The notes below the pieces were generated by a model, which had not been told where the DNA came from, ran no database searches, and worked only from the letters and a program-made list of their open reading frames with translations. This document shows, piece after piece, positions 41,985 through 51,210 of a DNA stretch of 64,000 bases; position 1 is the first letter of the stretch; each line of letters starts with the position of its first letter. Origin of the DNA: Mycolicibacterium phlei. Its GTDB lineage: Bacteria > Actinomycetota > Actinomycetes > Mycobacteriales > Mycobacteriaceae. Where the stretch lies: contig NZ_CP014475.1 in the NCBI RefSeq assembly GCF_001583415.1, positions 5,270,001 to 5,334,000 on the forward strand. Direction: 5' to 3'. Both the position numbers and the translations under genes were made by a program.

Positions 41985-42881
41985 GTGACCGACATCTCTG
42001 CCGATGACGAGCTGGCCGCGCTCGACGAGTTCATCTTCCTTCCGGAGAACGCGGCCCAGGCCGGGGTGGACACGGTGCCGCCCGCGCGGCGCATCGACTC
42101 CGGCCCGATCAGCGCGCTGAAGTTCGGCGACGCCGCCCCGCGGGTGGTGTTCCTGCACGGCGGCGGGCAGAACGCGCACACCTGGGACACCGTGATCGTC
42201 GGGCTGGGGGAACCGGCGCTGGCGATCGACCTGCCCGGCCACGGCCGCTCGGCGTGGCGCGAGGACCAGGACTACGGCCCCAAGCGCAACGCGGAGGCGA
42301 TCGCGCCCGTCATCCGCGAGCACGCCCCCGACGCCGAGCTGGTGGTCGGCATGTCGCTGGGCGGGCTGACCGCGCTGCGGCTGGCCGTGGAGACCGATCT
42401 GGTGCGCCGGCTGGTGCTCGTCGACGTCACCCCGTCGGCGCCGGAGCGGCACACCCAGATGACCGACGAGCAGAAGGGCACCGTCGCGCTGGTGGCGGGC
42501 GACCGGATCTTCCCGTCGTTTGAGGCGATGCTGGAGAAGACGATCGCGGCGGCTCCGCACCGCGACCGGGAGTCGTTGCGGCGCGGCGTGTTCCACAACG
42601 CCAAGCGGCTCGAGGACGGCACCTGGACGTGGCGCTACGACGAGATGCGCAACGGTGCGGGTTTCGAGGGCCTGTGGGACGACGTGCCGCGGCTCACCGT
42701 GACCACGACGCTGGTGCGCGGCGCCAGGTCGTTCTTCGTCAACGACGACGATGCCGCCGAATTCGCCCGTCGCGCACCGGGTTTCAAAGACGTCCACATC
42801 GTCGAGGACGCCGGGCACTCGGTGCAGAGCGATCAGCCGCTCAAGCTGATCGAGATCCTGCGCGCGGTGCTGGCCGAGTAG
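41985..42881 (+). CDS. Alpha/beta hydrolase (Rv0045c-like esterase)
   Basis: A 298-aa protein from GTG 41985 (VTDISADDELAALDEF), the same length as Rv0045c; GTG 41976 is an alternative. LHGGGQNAHTWD is the oxyanion loop, GMSLGGLTALRLA the elbow (Ser near 122) and EDAGHSVQSDQP has the catalytic His. M. tuberculosis Rv0045c is a characterised esterase for short or branched acyl esters. It follows ino1 but is separated by a terminator. Confidence 0.92.
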   Translation: MTDISADDELAALDEFIFLPENAAQAGVDTVPPARRIDSGPISALKFGDAAPRVVFLHGGGQNAHTWDTVIVGLGEPALAIDLPGHGRSAWREDQDYGPKRNAEAIAPVIREHAPDAELVVGMSLGGLTALRLAVETDLVRRLVLVDVTPSAPERHTQMTDEQKGTVALVAGDRIFPSFEAMLEKTIAAAPHRDRESLRRGVFHNAKRLEDGTWTWRYDEMRNGAGFEGLWDDVPRLTVTTTLVRGARSFFVNDDDAAEFARRAPGFKDVHIVEDAGHSVQSDQPLKLIEILRAVLAE

Positions 42882-42885
42882 CCGG

Positions 42886-44871
42886 TCAGACCAGCTGCGA
42901 CTGCTGCGAGCCCGGCTCGGGCAGCAGCACCGCGAAGTACCCGAGATCGCGCAGGATGCCGACCTCGATGTCGCTGAGCGTGCGGATGCCCGGGCCCTTA
43001 CCCGCCTTGGCGTTCATCAGCTGTGCGTTCGGCCCGGTGAATACGTTGTCGTCGAGGTGGTTCGTCGAACTGCCCTCTTCCCACGGGTCCGGGGTGTACA
43101 GCGGGACCGGGCCACCGTAGGCGTCCACCGCGTGGGTGCCGCCGAGGTACAGTCCGCCGTTGTGCCCGAGCAGGTTCGGGTCGTACTGCGTGTCCCACCT
43201 GCCGACGCTGTTGATCGTGCGCTTCCGCGTGGACGTCACGATCAGCGACGAGAACACCGGCCACGCGGTGTAGTTGTTGTCCCCCGGTTCACCCAGATAG
43301 GACAGAAAGCCCATCGCGTGCACCAGTTCGTGCATGGCCGTGGACTCGAGGTCGTACTGGTTCGCCCCGATGACGTCGCCTGCGCCCCAGTTGTAGGCGA
43401 AGTTCCAGACGATGGCGCCGTCGGCCGTGTCACCGTTGGCGTCCGTGCCGGTGAGGATCTCGTGCTGCACCGCCGTGCGCCGGAAGTGTCCGTCACCGAC
43501 CAGGTCGCTGGTGGCGTACGCGAGGTACCCGGCGCCGGCGTCGTTGATGCCGCTGACCTCCAGGGTGAGCACCACGGGCTTCTGCACCCGCAGGTACCCG
43601 GTCAGCTGCCGGGCCGCCTCCTCCAGCGCCGCCCGGTACTCCGGCGTCCACAGTTCGGCACCCGTGGTGTACACGAACTGGTAGGTGATGGCGTTCTGGT
43701 TGATCAGTCCGGGAACGCCGACGCCCAACGGCCGCAACGGATCCAGCAGGTTGACATGGATGCCGAGATCCATCGCGAAGACCTCGAAGGTGTCGACACC
43801 GTCGAAGTTCTCGCCCGGTGTGTAGGTGTAGGTGCCGTCGGCGTTGAGCACCACCGAGCCCTCGCTCGGCCCGCGGGTGATCACGTAGTAGATCGGGTCG
43901 CCCTCCGGATCGATCACCCCGAGGGTCCCGGTGATCGGACCGTCCAGGATGCCGGTGACCTGGATCGGCGCCGCGGACGGGGCCAGGTTGAAGAACCCGC
44001 GCCGAACCGTCCACAGCGCGCCCTCCAGCAGGGCCTTGAAGTTGCCGTCGACGGGCAGCGCGTCGATCAGGTTCTGCAGCGTCAGGGTGATGTTGGTGAT
44101 GAGCGTCGCGGTGAGGTCGTGGTACGGCTTGAGCAGCCACCCGGCGGTGACGACCGGCGCGATCTCGTGCGCCTGCTGGGGGGTGATCGTCAGGGTGCTC
44201 GCCGCCGAGTTCGTGACGGTGTCCTCTCCGCCGTCGACCAGCGCGGCAGCGTGGTACACCTCGCCGCGGGACTCCGGCGCGGGAGTCGGTTCGACGCCGG
44301 GGGCCGGCACGTCCGCGGAGGTCTCGGTGCCGGCGGTGTTCGAGCCGGCGGGACGCTGCTCGTCAGCGCCGGTCCCGAGGGCGGGCTCCTCTCCGCTCTC
44401 TTCACCGGGCTCCGCGCTGGGCTCCTCGTCCAGCTCTTCTTCGTTCGGCTCGGAGTCGGCCTCGATGTCGTCGAGCCCGGCGAGCGCATCGTCGAGGTCC
44501 TCATCGAGGTCTTCCTCAAGGTCCTCTCCGAGATTGTCGCCGAGCACGGCGTCATCGTCGTCGTCGGTGAGGGTGTCGTCGGTGAGGGTGCCGTCCGGGT
44601 CGTCGGCGGTGGTGTCGGTGACGGTGTCGCCGGTCGGCGCCGTCGCACCCGGGTCCGCCGACCCGGCATTCGAGGCTGGAGTGGACGACGACTCGGTGCC
44701 CGGATCGGCCACCGCCACGGCCTGCGGTCCCAGCAGCGGGAACGCCATCAACGCCGCACCCACGCCGGCCGAGGCCGCCCCCACCTGCAGCCAGCGTCGG
44801 ACCGGGAGGGACTCGGAACGACGGGCGTGCCGAGCCCGGGCGTGTGCGGTACGTGCCCGTGAAAGCGCCAT
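42886..44871 (-). CDS. Secreted zinc metalloprotease-like protein with acidic spacer
   Basis: A 661-aa protein from ATG 44871, with GAAGGAG at seven bases. A twin-arginine-like basic start and hydrophobic signal (VGAASAGVGAALMAFPLLG) precede about 110 residues rich in Asp/Glu, then a bacterial Ig/cadherin-like module (TGTLGVIDPEGDPIYYVIT, TYTYTPGENFDGVDTFEV). The catalytic region has ESTAMHELVHAMGFLS near residue 515: HExxHxxGF is the metzincin-like zinc motif. It is exported and probably proteolytic. It is an insertion between the Rv0045c- and Rv0044c-type genes. The acidic region resembles that of the lipase at 12426-14249. Confidence 0.8.
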   Translation of the reverse strand: MALSRARTAHARARHARRSESLPVRRWLQVGAASAGVGAALMAFPLLGPQAVAVADPGTESSSTPASNAGSADPGATAPTGDTVTDTTADDPDGTLTDDTLTDDDDDAVLGDNLGEDLEEDLDEDLDDALAGLDDIEADSEPNEEELDEEPSAEPGEESGEEPALGTGADEQRPAGSNTAGTETSADVPAPGVEPTPAPESRGEVYHAAALVDGGEDTVTNSAASTLTITPQQAHEIAPVVTAGWLLKPYHDLTATLITNITLTLQNLIDALPVDGNFKALLEGALWTVRRGFFNLAPSAAPIQVTGILDGPITGTLGVIDPEGDPIYYVITRGPSEGSVVLNADGTYTYTPGENFDGVDTFEVFAMDLGIHVNLLDPLRPLGVGVPGLINQNAITYQFVYTTGAELWTPEYRAALEEAARQLTGYLRVQKPVVLTLEVSGINDAGAGYLAYATSDLVGDGHFRRTAVQHEILTGTDANGDTADGAIVWNFAYNWGAGDVIGANQYDLESTAMHELVHAMGFLSYLGEPGDNNYTAWPVFSSLIVTSTRKRTINSVGRWDTQYDPNLLGHNGGLYLGGTHAVDAYGGPVPLYTPDPWEEGSSTNHLDDNVFTGPNAQLMNAKAGKGPGIRTLSDIEVGILRDLGYFAVLLPEPGSQQSQLV

Positions 44872-45145
44872 TAATTGACTCCTTCGCAAATTGTGGCGTT
44901 ACGGTACCGCACCGGCGGTGTGTTTGCCGAGAGTTACGCCGAGTTTTTCGTTTCCTGGTCGCCGTCCGGTCTGAACACGCCGTCTTCGCAGCTCAGGCGC
45001 CATGCGTCGGTTCACCAGCCGAGGTGGCCGGATCGGCGGTCCATCTTGTCTCCGGGGACGACCGGGCGGCGCGGCAGCACACCGTCGGCCCGTCGGCGAA
45101 GTGTCCGCGGGAATATCGGGACGTGATCGGGGTTACACATACGAC

Positions 45146-45937
45146 GTGAGCCAACCCATCCGAATCGGCGTGCAACTGCAGCCACAGCACTCCCCGCGAT
45201 ACAGCCATATCCGCGATGCGGTCCGCCGGTGTGAAGACCTCGGCGTCGACATCGCCTTCAACTGGGACCACTTCTTCCCGCTCTACGGCGACCCCGACGG
45301 CGCGCACTACGAGTGCTGGACCATGCTGGGCGCCTGGGCGGAGCAGACGTCGCGCATCGAGATCGGTGCCCTGGTCACCTGCAACTCGTACCGCAATCCC
45401 GAACTGCTCGCCGACATGGCGCGCACCGTCGACCACATCAGCGACGGCCGGCTCATCCTGGGCATCGGTTCGGGCTGGAAGCAGAAGGACTACGACGAGT
45501 ACGGCTACGAGTTCGGCACCGCGGGCAGCCGGCTCGACGATCTCGCCGCCGCGCTGCCGCGGATCTCGTCGCGGCTGGCGAAACTGAATCCCGCTCCTCT
45601 ACGCGACATCCCGATCCTCATCGGTGGCGGCGGCGAGAAGAAGACGCTGCGCCTGGTCGCCGAACACGCGACCATGTGGCACAGCTTCTCCGACAGCAGC
45701 ACCTATCCGCGCAAGGCGGAGATCCTGGCTGCGCACTGCGCAGACGTCGGCCGCGATCCGGCAGCCATCGAACGTTCGGCCGGTGTGGCCGGTGACTCCG
45801 TCGAATCGCTCATCGCCGAGGCCGAGGCGCTCGCCGATCTCGGCGTGACGGTACTGACGGTCGGCGTGAACGGGCCCGACTACGACCTGTCGCAGGCGGA
45901 GGCGTTGTGCCGCTGGCGAGATCAGCGTCAGAGCTGA
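45146..45937 (+). CDS. F420-dependent LLM-class oxidoreductase (Rv0044c-like)
   Basis: A 263-aa protein from GTG 45146 (VSQPIRIGVQLQPQHSPRYSHIRDAV); Rv0044c has about 264. Luciferase-like TIM barrel, with the MARTVDHISDGRLILGIGSGWKQKDYDEYGYEFG segment typical of F420-using LLM proteins in mycobacteria. Electron donor and substrate not shown. Upstream 270 bp hold no other gene. Its stop codon begins a series of degenerate repeats. Confidence 0.9.
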   Translation: MSQPIRIGVQLQPQHSPRYSHIRDAVRRCEDLGVDIAFNWDHFFPLYGDPDGAHYECWTMLGAWAEQTSRIEIGALVTCNSYRNPELLADMARTVDHISDGRLILGIGSGWKQKDYDEYGYEFGTAGSRLDDLAAALPRISSRLAKLNPAPLRDIPILIGGGGEKKTLRLVAEHATMWHSFSDSSTYPRKAEILAAHCADVGRDPAAIERSAGVAGDSVESLIAEAEALADLGVTVLTVGVNGPDYDLSQAEALCRWRDQRQS

Positions 45938-45996
45938 TGGACCCGGAAACTGATGGCGCCGAAACCGATGGACCCGAAACTAATGGACACTGAAGC
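45935..45996. repeat. Four degenerate 15-16 bp repeats starting at a stop codon
   Basis: TGATGGACCCGGAAAC (45935), TGATGGCGCCGAAAC (45951), CGATGGACCCGAAAC (45966) and TAATGGACACTGAAGC (45981) run in tandem. The first starts with the TGA stop of the LLM gene. Three of four copies begin with an in-pattern stop triplet. Confidence 0.75.
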
Positions 45997-46044
45997 TGCG
46001 AATCCGCTCCGATGAGACAGTCACCGTGAGAGGCTGGCGCCGCC

Positions 46045-46713
46045 ATGCCCAAGAAGTACGGGGTCAAAGAGAAAGACCTTGTCGTCGCCCACGTGGTCAA
46101 TCTCATCCTGACCGGCAAACTCCGGTCCGGTGATCGGGTCGATCGCAACGAAATCGCGCGCGCCCTCGGGCTTTCCCGCGTTCCCATCCAGGAAGCCGTG
46201 GTGCAGTTGGAGCACGACGGCATCCTGTCGACCCGCTATCACCGCGGGGCGTTCGTCGAGCGCTTCGACGAGTCGGTGGTGCGCGAGCATCACGAACTGC
46301 ACGGCCTGCTGACCGGGGTGGCGTCGGCGCGCGCCGCCGCCGACCCGGATCCCCGGGTGGTCGAACAGCTCGTCGCCCTGACCGACACACTGCGCACGAC
46401 GCGCGAGTCCCGCACCTTCCACGAGGCCGCGCTGCAGTACCGCGATGTCATCACCGACGCCTACGCCGGACCGCGCCTGGCCGCGATGATCCGTGCGGCG
46501 CAGGCGTTCATCCCGCGCGCGTTCTGGGTCGCCTACCTGAGCAACCACGACGAGATGCTGCCGTTCTACGAAACCGAGACCGCCGCCATCCGGCGCGGCG
46601 ATCCGGACACCGCGCGCGCCGTGTGCGCCGACCGCAGCGCCTTCATGGGCCGGCTCATGCTGACGGAACTGGTGCGTCGCGGGGTGCTGCAGCCGGCACC
46701 AGTTGCTTTCTGA
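46045..46713 (+). CDS. GntR/FadR-family regulator (Rv0043c-like)
   Basis: A 222-aa protein. KLRSGDRVDRNEIARALGLSRVPIQEAVVQLEHDGILSTRYHRGAFV is the winged HTH (residues about 25-72); the rest is an all-helical FCD effector domain with His residues suited to metal and carboxylate binding. It lies directly before an amino-acid ABC transporter gene set (48 bp) absent at this place in M. tuberculosis, so it may regulate that transporter, the LLM gene, or both. Confidence 0.9.
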   Translation: MPKKYGVKEKDLVVAHVVNLILTGKLRSGDRVDRNEIARALGLSRVPIQEAVVQLEHDGILSTRYHRGAFVERFDESVVREHHELHGLLTGVASARAAADPDPRVVEQLVALTDTLRTTRESRTFHEAALQYRDVITDAYAGPRLAAMIRAAQAFIPRAFWVAYLSNHDEMLPFYETETAAIRRGDPDTARAVCADRSAFMGRLMLTELVRRGVLQPAPVAF

Positions 46714-46749
46714 TTGATCACAACCCGGTGTGAACACCGCGCGAACGGA

Positions 46750-46762
46750 TACGTTGCAGTAA
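46750..46762 (+). promoter_or_regulatory. Leaderless promoter of the amino-acid ABC genes
   Basis: TACGTT (46750-46755) lies six bases before ATG 46762 with no Shine-Dalgarno sequence, a leaderless arrangement. Confidence 0.5.
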
Positions 46763-48549
46763 TGACCCGGCTTCGCAGAACCTCGCTGGTCGTCGTCCTC
46801 ACGATGGTGGCGTTGTTGGCGGTTGGCATCTCGGTGACCGGTCCCGCGCAGGCCCAGAAGGACCAGTGCGCGCCGCCCGGCATCGAGAGCGCCAGCCCGC
46901 TGCCGACCAACCTCGCCTCGGCGGCCACCGGTCCCGATGTGGACCGCTACACCACCCCCGACGTCGAACCGCTCGACGCGATCGACGTCAACGCCCTCAA
47001 TCTGATCACCCCCGGGGTGCTGACGGTCGGCACGCTGTCGGACGCCCCACCCAGCATCTGCATCAACTCGGCGGGCCAGTTCACCGGCTTCGACAACGAG
47101 CTGCTGCGCGCCGTCGCCGAGAAGCTGGGACTGCAGGTGAGGTTCGTCGGCACCGAGTTCTCCGGTCTGCTCGCCCAGGTGGCGTCCCGCCGCTTCGACG
47201 TGGGGTCGTCGTCGATCACCACCACCGAACCCCGGCGCCAGACAGTCGGTTTCACCAACGGCTACGACTTCGGCTACTTCTCGCTGGTGGTGCCCACCGG
47301 CTCGGAGATCACCGGGTTCGACAAGCTGGCCCCGGGTCAGCGGATCGGCGTCGTCCAGGGCACCGTGCAGGAGTCCTACGTCGTCGACACCCTCAAACTG
47401 CAGCCGGTCATCTTCCCCGACTACAACACCGTCTACAACAACCTCAAGTCCCGCCAGATCGACGCGTGGGTGGCGCCGTCGCAGCAGGCGTCGGGCACGG
47501 TGCAGCCGGGAGATCCGGTCGAGATCATCGAAAACACCTTCAGCTTGGACAATTTCGTCGCCTGGGCGGTGGCCAAGGAGAACCAGCCGCTGATCGACGC
47601 GCTGAACTCCGGACTGGACGCCGTCATCGCCGACGGCACCTGGGCTCAGCTGTACAGCGAGTGGGTGCCGCGGGCGCTGCCGCCGGGCTGGAAACCCGGT
47701 TCCAAGGCGGCGCCGATACCGCAGCTGCCGGACTTCGACGCGATCGCCGCCGACAAACAGGACACCGCGACCCCGGCCGGTGGTGCGGCACCGAAGTCGA
47801 CGCTGACGCAGCTGCGCGAGGCGTTCCTGAACTGGGAGCTGTACAAGCAGGCGATCCCCGATCTGCTCAAGACCGGCCTGCCGAACACGCTGATCCTGAC
47901 CGTGTGCGCGGCCGTCATCGGTCTGGTGCTGGGCATGCTGCTGGCGGTCGCCGGCATCTCGCGGCACTGGTGGCTGCGCTGGCCGGCCCGGGTGTACACC
48001 GACATCTTCCGCGGCCTGCCCGAGGTGGTGATCATCCTGCTGATCGGACTGGGCCTCGGCCCGGTGGTCGGCGGGCTGACCGGCAACAACCCCTACCCGC
48101 TGGGCATCGCGGCGCTCGGCTTGATGGCGGCGGCCTACGTCGGTGAGATCTTCCGCTCCGGCATTCAGAGCGTGGAGCCCGGCCAGCTGGAAGCCTCACG
48201 GGCGTTGGGCTTTTCGTACTCGTCGTCGATGCGGCTGGTGGTGGTGCCGCAGGGGGTGCGGCGGGTGCTGCCCGCGTTGATGAACCAGTTCATCTCGCTG
48301 CTGAAGGCCTCGTCGCTGGTGTACTTCCTCGGGCTGGTGGCCAACCAGCGGGAGCTGTTCCAGGTCGGCCGCGACCTCAACGCGCAGACCGGCAGCCTGT
48401 CGCCGCTGGTGGCCGCCGGGCTGTTCTACCTGATCCTCACGGTGCCGCTGACGCACCTGGTCAACTTCATCGACCGCCGGCTGCGGCAGGGCCGAAAACC
48501 CAGCGAAGAAGATCCGCTGGCGCTGTCCACCTCGCAGGAGATGATCTGA
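46762..48549 (+). CDS. Amino-acid ABC transporter: binding protein fused to permease
   Basis: A 595-aa single chain. A signal sequence (VVLTMVALLAVGISVTGPAQA) is followed by a family-3 solute-binding domain (about 85-310; GVLTVGTLSDAPPSICINSAGQFTGFDNELLRAVAEKLGL). A linker and a GlnP/HisM-type permease with about five helices follow (about 370-580; the EAA-type loop is SVEPGQLEASRALGFSYSSSMRLVVVPQGVRR). Fused SBP-permeases are known in Gram-positives for glutamine and related amino acids. It overlaps the ATPase start by one base (TGATG). Substrate is likely a polar amino acid. Confidence 0.9.
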   Translation: MTRLRRTSLVVVLTMVALLAVGISVTGPAQAQKDQCAPPGIESASPLPTNLASAATGPDVDRYTTPDVEPLDAIDVNALNLITPGVLTVGTLSDAPPSICINSAGQFTGFDNELLRAVAEKLGLQVRFVGTEFSGLLAQVASRRFDVGSSSITTTEPRRQTVGFTNGYDFGYFSLVVPTGSEITGFDKLAPGQRIGVVQGTVQESYVVDTLKLQPVIFPDYNTVYNNLKSRQIDAWVAPSQQASGTVQPGDPVEIIENTFSLDNFVAWAVAKENQPLIDALNSGLDAVIADGTWAQLYSEWVPRALPPGWKPGSKAAPIPQLPDFDAIAADKQDTATPAGGAAPKSTLTQLREAFLNWELYKQAIPDLLKTGLPNTLILTVCAAVIGLVLGMLLAVAGISRHWWLRWPARVYTDIFRGLPEVVIILLIGLGLGPVVGGLTGNNPYPLGIAALGLMAAAYVGEIFRSGIQSVEPGQLEASRALGFSYSSSMRLVVVPQGVRRVLPALMNQFISLLKASSLVYFLGLVANQRELFQVGRDLNAQTGSLSPLVAAGLFYLILTVPLTHLVNFIDRRLRQGRKPSEEDPLALSTSQEMI

Positions 48550-49283
48550 TGGCTTTCGATCCGGTTTCGTTGAGCGCCACCGATATTCACCTGTCGCTCG
48601 GGTCGGTCGCGGTGCTGCGCGGCGTCGACATCGACGTCCCGGCGGGCACCACCACCGCGGTCATCGGGCCGTCGGGGTCGGGCAAGTCCACGCTGCTGCG
48701 CACCCTGAACCGGCTCTACGAGCCCGACCGGGGCGACATCCTCCTCGACGGCCGGTCGGTGCTGCAGGACAACCCCGACCAACTGCGGCAGCGGATCGGG
48801 ATGGTGTTCCAGAGCTTCAACCTGTTCCCGCACCGCACCGTGCTCGACAACGTGACGCTGGCCCCGCGCAAGCTCAAGAAACTCTCCGCCGACGAGGCCC
48901 GCGAACTCGGGCTCGCGCAGCTGGACCGGGTGGGGCTGCGGCACAAGGCCGACGTGCGGCCCGCCACGCTGTCTGGCGGCCAGCAACAACGGGTGGCGAT
49001 CGCGCGGGCCCTGGCGATGGCGCCGCAGGTGATGTTCTTCGACGAGGCCACCTCCGCGCTGGACCCCGAACTGGTGAAAGGCATCCTGGCGTTGATCGCC
49101 GACCTGGGCGCCGACGGGATGACCATGGTGGTGGTCACCCATGAGATGGGTTTCGCCAGGTCGACGGCCGATTCGGTGGTGTTCATGGATCACGGCACGG
49201 TGGTCGAGGCCGGAGCGCCGGACCAGATCTTCGACGCCGCCGAGACCGAGCGCCTGCAGCGGTTCCTGTCCCAGGTTCTCTGA
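48549..49283 (+). CDS. Amino-acid ABC transporter ATP-binding protein (GlnQ type)
   Basis: A 244-aa protein with Walker A GPSGSGKST near 40, Q-loop VFQSFNLFPHRTV, signature LSGGQQQRVAIARALA, Walker B VMFFDEATSALDPE and the H-loop VVTHEMGFA, all of the polar amino-acid type. One-base overlap with the fused permease makes a two-gene transporter operon. Confidence 0.95.
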   Translation: MAFDPVSLSATDIHLSLGSVAVLRGVDIDVPAGTTTAVIGPSGSGKSTLLRTLNRLYEPDRGDILLDGRSVLQDNPDQLRQRIGMVFQSFNLFPHRTVLDNVTLAPRKLKKLSADEARELGLAQLDRVGLRHKADVRPATLSGGQQQRVAIARALAMAPQVMFFDEATSALDPELVKGILALIADLGADGMTMVVVTHEMGFARSTADSVVFMDHGTVVEAGAPDQIFDAAETERLQRFLSQVL

Positions 49284-49339
49284 GATTTACGCGTTCGTCA
49301 CCCATCTCCCGGCAACAAACCGGTTAGACTGCCGAAGTT

Positions 49340-49789
49340 ATGGCGGACGTCGTCGACTCGCAGGTCACAGAACTGGCCGGAGAGCTGCAGCGGGTGCTCT
49401 CGCGGGTCTTCTCCGTGCTGCGCCGCAGCGACGTCAAGAGCACCGAGACCGGCGGCGATCTGACCCTGGCCCAGCTGTCGATCCTGCTGACCCTGCTGGA
49501 GCAGGGGCCGATGCGGATGACCGACCTGGCCGCCCACGAGCGGGTCCGCACCCCGACGACGACGGTGGCGATCCGCCGGCTGGAGAAGCTCGGCCTGGTC
49601 AAGCGGTCGCGGGATCCCTCGGATCTGCGTGCGGTGCTCGTCGACATCACCCCGGAGGGCCGGGCTCAGCACCAGGAGGCCCTCGAGACCCGGCGCAACC
49701 ACCTGGCGACGCTGCTGACCAAGCTCAGCCAGGAGGACCTGGAGATGCTGACCAAGGCGTTGGCGCCGCTGGAGCGGCTCGCCGAGTAG
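49340..49789 (+). CDS. MarR family regulator (Rv0042c-like)
   Basis: A 149-aa protein: LTLAQLSILLTLLEQGPMRMTDLAAHERVRTPTTTVAIRRLEKLGLVKRSRDPSDLRAVLVDITPEGRAQ is the complete MarR winged HTH with the DxR wing. TAGACT at 49325-49330 is a possible -10 box. It corresponds in position to Rv0042c. The targets are unknown; no palindrome stood out in the 56-bp gap upstream. Confidence 0.92.
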   Translation: MADVVDSQVTELAGELQRVLSRVFSVLRRSDVKSTETGGDLTLAQLSILLTLLEQGPMRMTDLAAHERVRTPTTTVAIRRLEKLGLVKRSRDPSDLRAVLVDITPEGRAQHQEALETRRNHLATLLTKLSQEDLEMLTKALAPLERLAE

Positions 49790-49802
49790 CCGGCCGTTCC
49801 GC

Positions 49803-51143
49803 TCAGCCCAGCCAGTCCAGCACCGCCGCCGCGGTCCACGACTGCTGCATGCTGCCCAGCGGCTCCCCGGTGAACGGCTCGTAGTACTCGGCGAAGGATC
49901 CGTCGCTGGCCTGCCGCAGCCCCTCCTGGCGGAGCAGTCGCGCGCGTTCGGCCCAGCCCCGGCGGGCGAAGCACCAGGAGAACAGCCACGTCACCACCGG
50001 CCACACCGGGCCGCGCCAGTACTCGCGCGGCCGGAAGTCCCGTGACACCGGCGACGTCGACGGGATCGTCGCGTACTTCAGGTCCGGGTGCGCGCAGAAC
50101 CGCGGGCCCTCCAGCAGCTTGAGCAGCGTGCGCTCCTTATCGTGCGGCAGGCCGCCGCACAGCAGCGGGGCGAACTGCGCAACCGTCTCGGTCGCGATCC
50201 ACCGGCCCGCCCGTACGTCGTAATCCCTTGCCGCACCGGTTCTTTCGTCGGTGGACTCGATCACGCCCCGGCGGAAGCGCTGTCCCCAGGCGTAGAGGTC
50301 GCGTACGTCGGCGCGGGGACGGCCGTAGTCCTCACCGATCTCGGCGAGCACATCGCAGGCGATGGCCAGGATCGCCGAGACGAAGACGTCCTCGACCTGG
50401 AAGCTCATCACCTTGCGCAGCAGCTCGTCGTCGTAGCGGACCGACTTCATCTCCTCGAGCAGCCACAGGTAGCGGTCGTACTCCAGGTCCGACGGTCGCT
50501 GCGAGGCGTCGGTGACGATCGTGTTGTCCTCACGCTGGTACTCGGGGACCTTGCCGGGAACCACGTTGGCGTAGGCGGAATCCCAGCGCGGCGAGTTGTC
50601 CATGCCGGACTCCCAGCCGTGGTACAGGGTGACACGGCCGCGCTCGTTGGGGTCACGCGCCTCGGCCAGCCAGCGGTGCCAGCGCACCAGGTCGTTCCAG
50701 CGCCGGTCGAGGAACGCCTCGGCGACGGCGCGGGTGGAGCGGCCACGGGTCTTGGCGTGGTCGAGGATGCGCTGCACGGCGATCGCGTGCACCGGCGGCT
50801 GGGTGATGCCCGAGGTGTGCCGGTTGCGCGGCGCGTGCTCGGCCAGCGCCGAGGTCGCCCAGCGGGCCGGGCCCGGGAAGTAGCCGTCGACGCCGTTGGC
50901 GAACACGATGTGCGGGATCATCCCGTTGGTCCACTGCGCCGACAGCAGTGTGTCGAGCTCGACGACGGCACGCTCGACGCTGAGCGGGGCCAGCCCGATC
51001 GCCACGAACGCGGCGTCCCAGCTCCACATATGCGGGTAGAGCAGCGGAGCCGCGGTGGTCATGGTGCCCAGGTCGTTACCGCGCAGAAGGTAGGCCGCGC
51101 GGGCGGCGAGCTGGGTCGGGGCAAAGCTGTGGTCCGATGGCAT
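49803..51143 (-). CDS. ggh: Glucosylglycerate hydrolase (GH63 family)
   Basis: About 446 aa from ATG 51143 (MPSDHSFAPTQLAARAAYLLRGNDLGTMTTAAPLLYPHMWSWDAA); ATG 51152 has the better Shine-Dalgarno (GGGGGA). The sequence closely follows the M. hassiacum enzyme MhGgH. With this start Asp43 (MWSWD) and the reported catalytic acid Asp182 (GWESGMDNSPRWDS) keep that numbering, and the catalytic base Glu falls near 418-419 (SFAEYYEP). It releases glucose and glycerate from glucosylglycerate, a solute stored under nitrogen limitation, and helps restart growth when nitrogen returns. It is divergent from the SDR gene. Confidence 0.92.
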   Translation of the reverse strand: MPSDHSFAPTQLAARAAYLLRGNDLGTMTTAAPLLYPHMWSWDAAFVAIGLAPLSVERAVVELDTLLSAQWTNGMIPHIVFANGVDGYFPGPARWATSALAEHAPRNRHTSGITQPPVHAIAVQRILDHAKTRGRSTRAVAEAFLDRRWNDLVRWHRWLAEARDPNERGRVTLYHGWESGMDNSPRWDSAYANVVPGKVPEYQREDNTIVTDASQRPSDLEYDRYLWLLEEMKSVRYDDELLRKVMSFQVEDVFVSAILAIACDVLAEIGEDYGRPRADVRDLYAWGQRFRRGVIESTDERTGAARDYDVRAGRWIATETVAQFAPLLCGGLPHDKERTLLKLLEGPRFCAHPDLKYATIPSTSPVSRDFRPREYWRGPVWPVVTWLFSWCFARRGWAERARLLRQEGLRQASDGSFAEYYEPFTGEPLGSMQQSWTAAAVLDWLG

Positions 51144-51197
51144 CGGTTCCATGATGCGTCCCCCGACGGCAGCGCGCAGGTCGGCCCGCCGGGTGTG

Positions 51198-51210
51198 TAC
51201 GGTCGAGCCA
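51198..51210 (+). promoter_or_regulatory. Leaderless promoter of the SDR gene
   Basis: TACGGT (51198-51203) ends six bases before ATG 51210 and no Shine-Dalgarno is present. Confidence 0.5.

Noticed and set aside
46762..48549. Artificial fusion by sequencing error between binding protein and permease
   Set aside because: The linker is in frame, plausible in composition and followed by a coupled ATPase; such fusions are a known transporter class.
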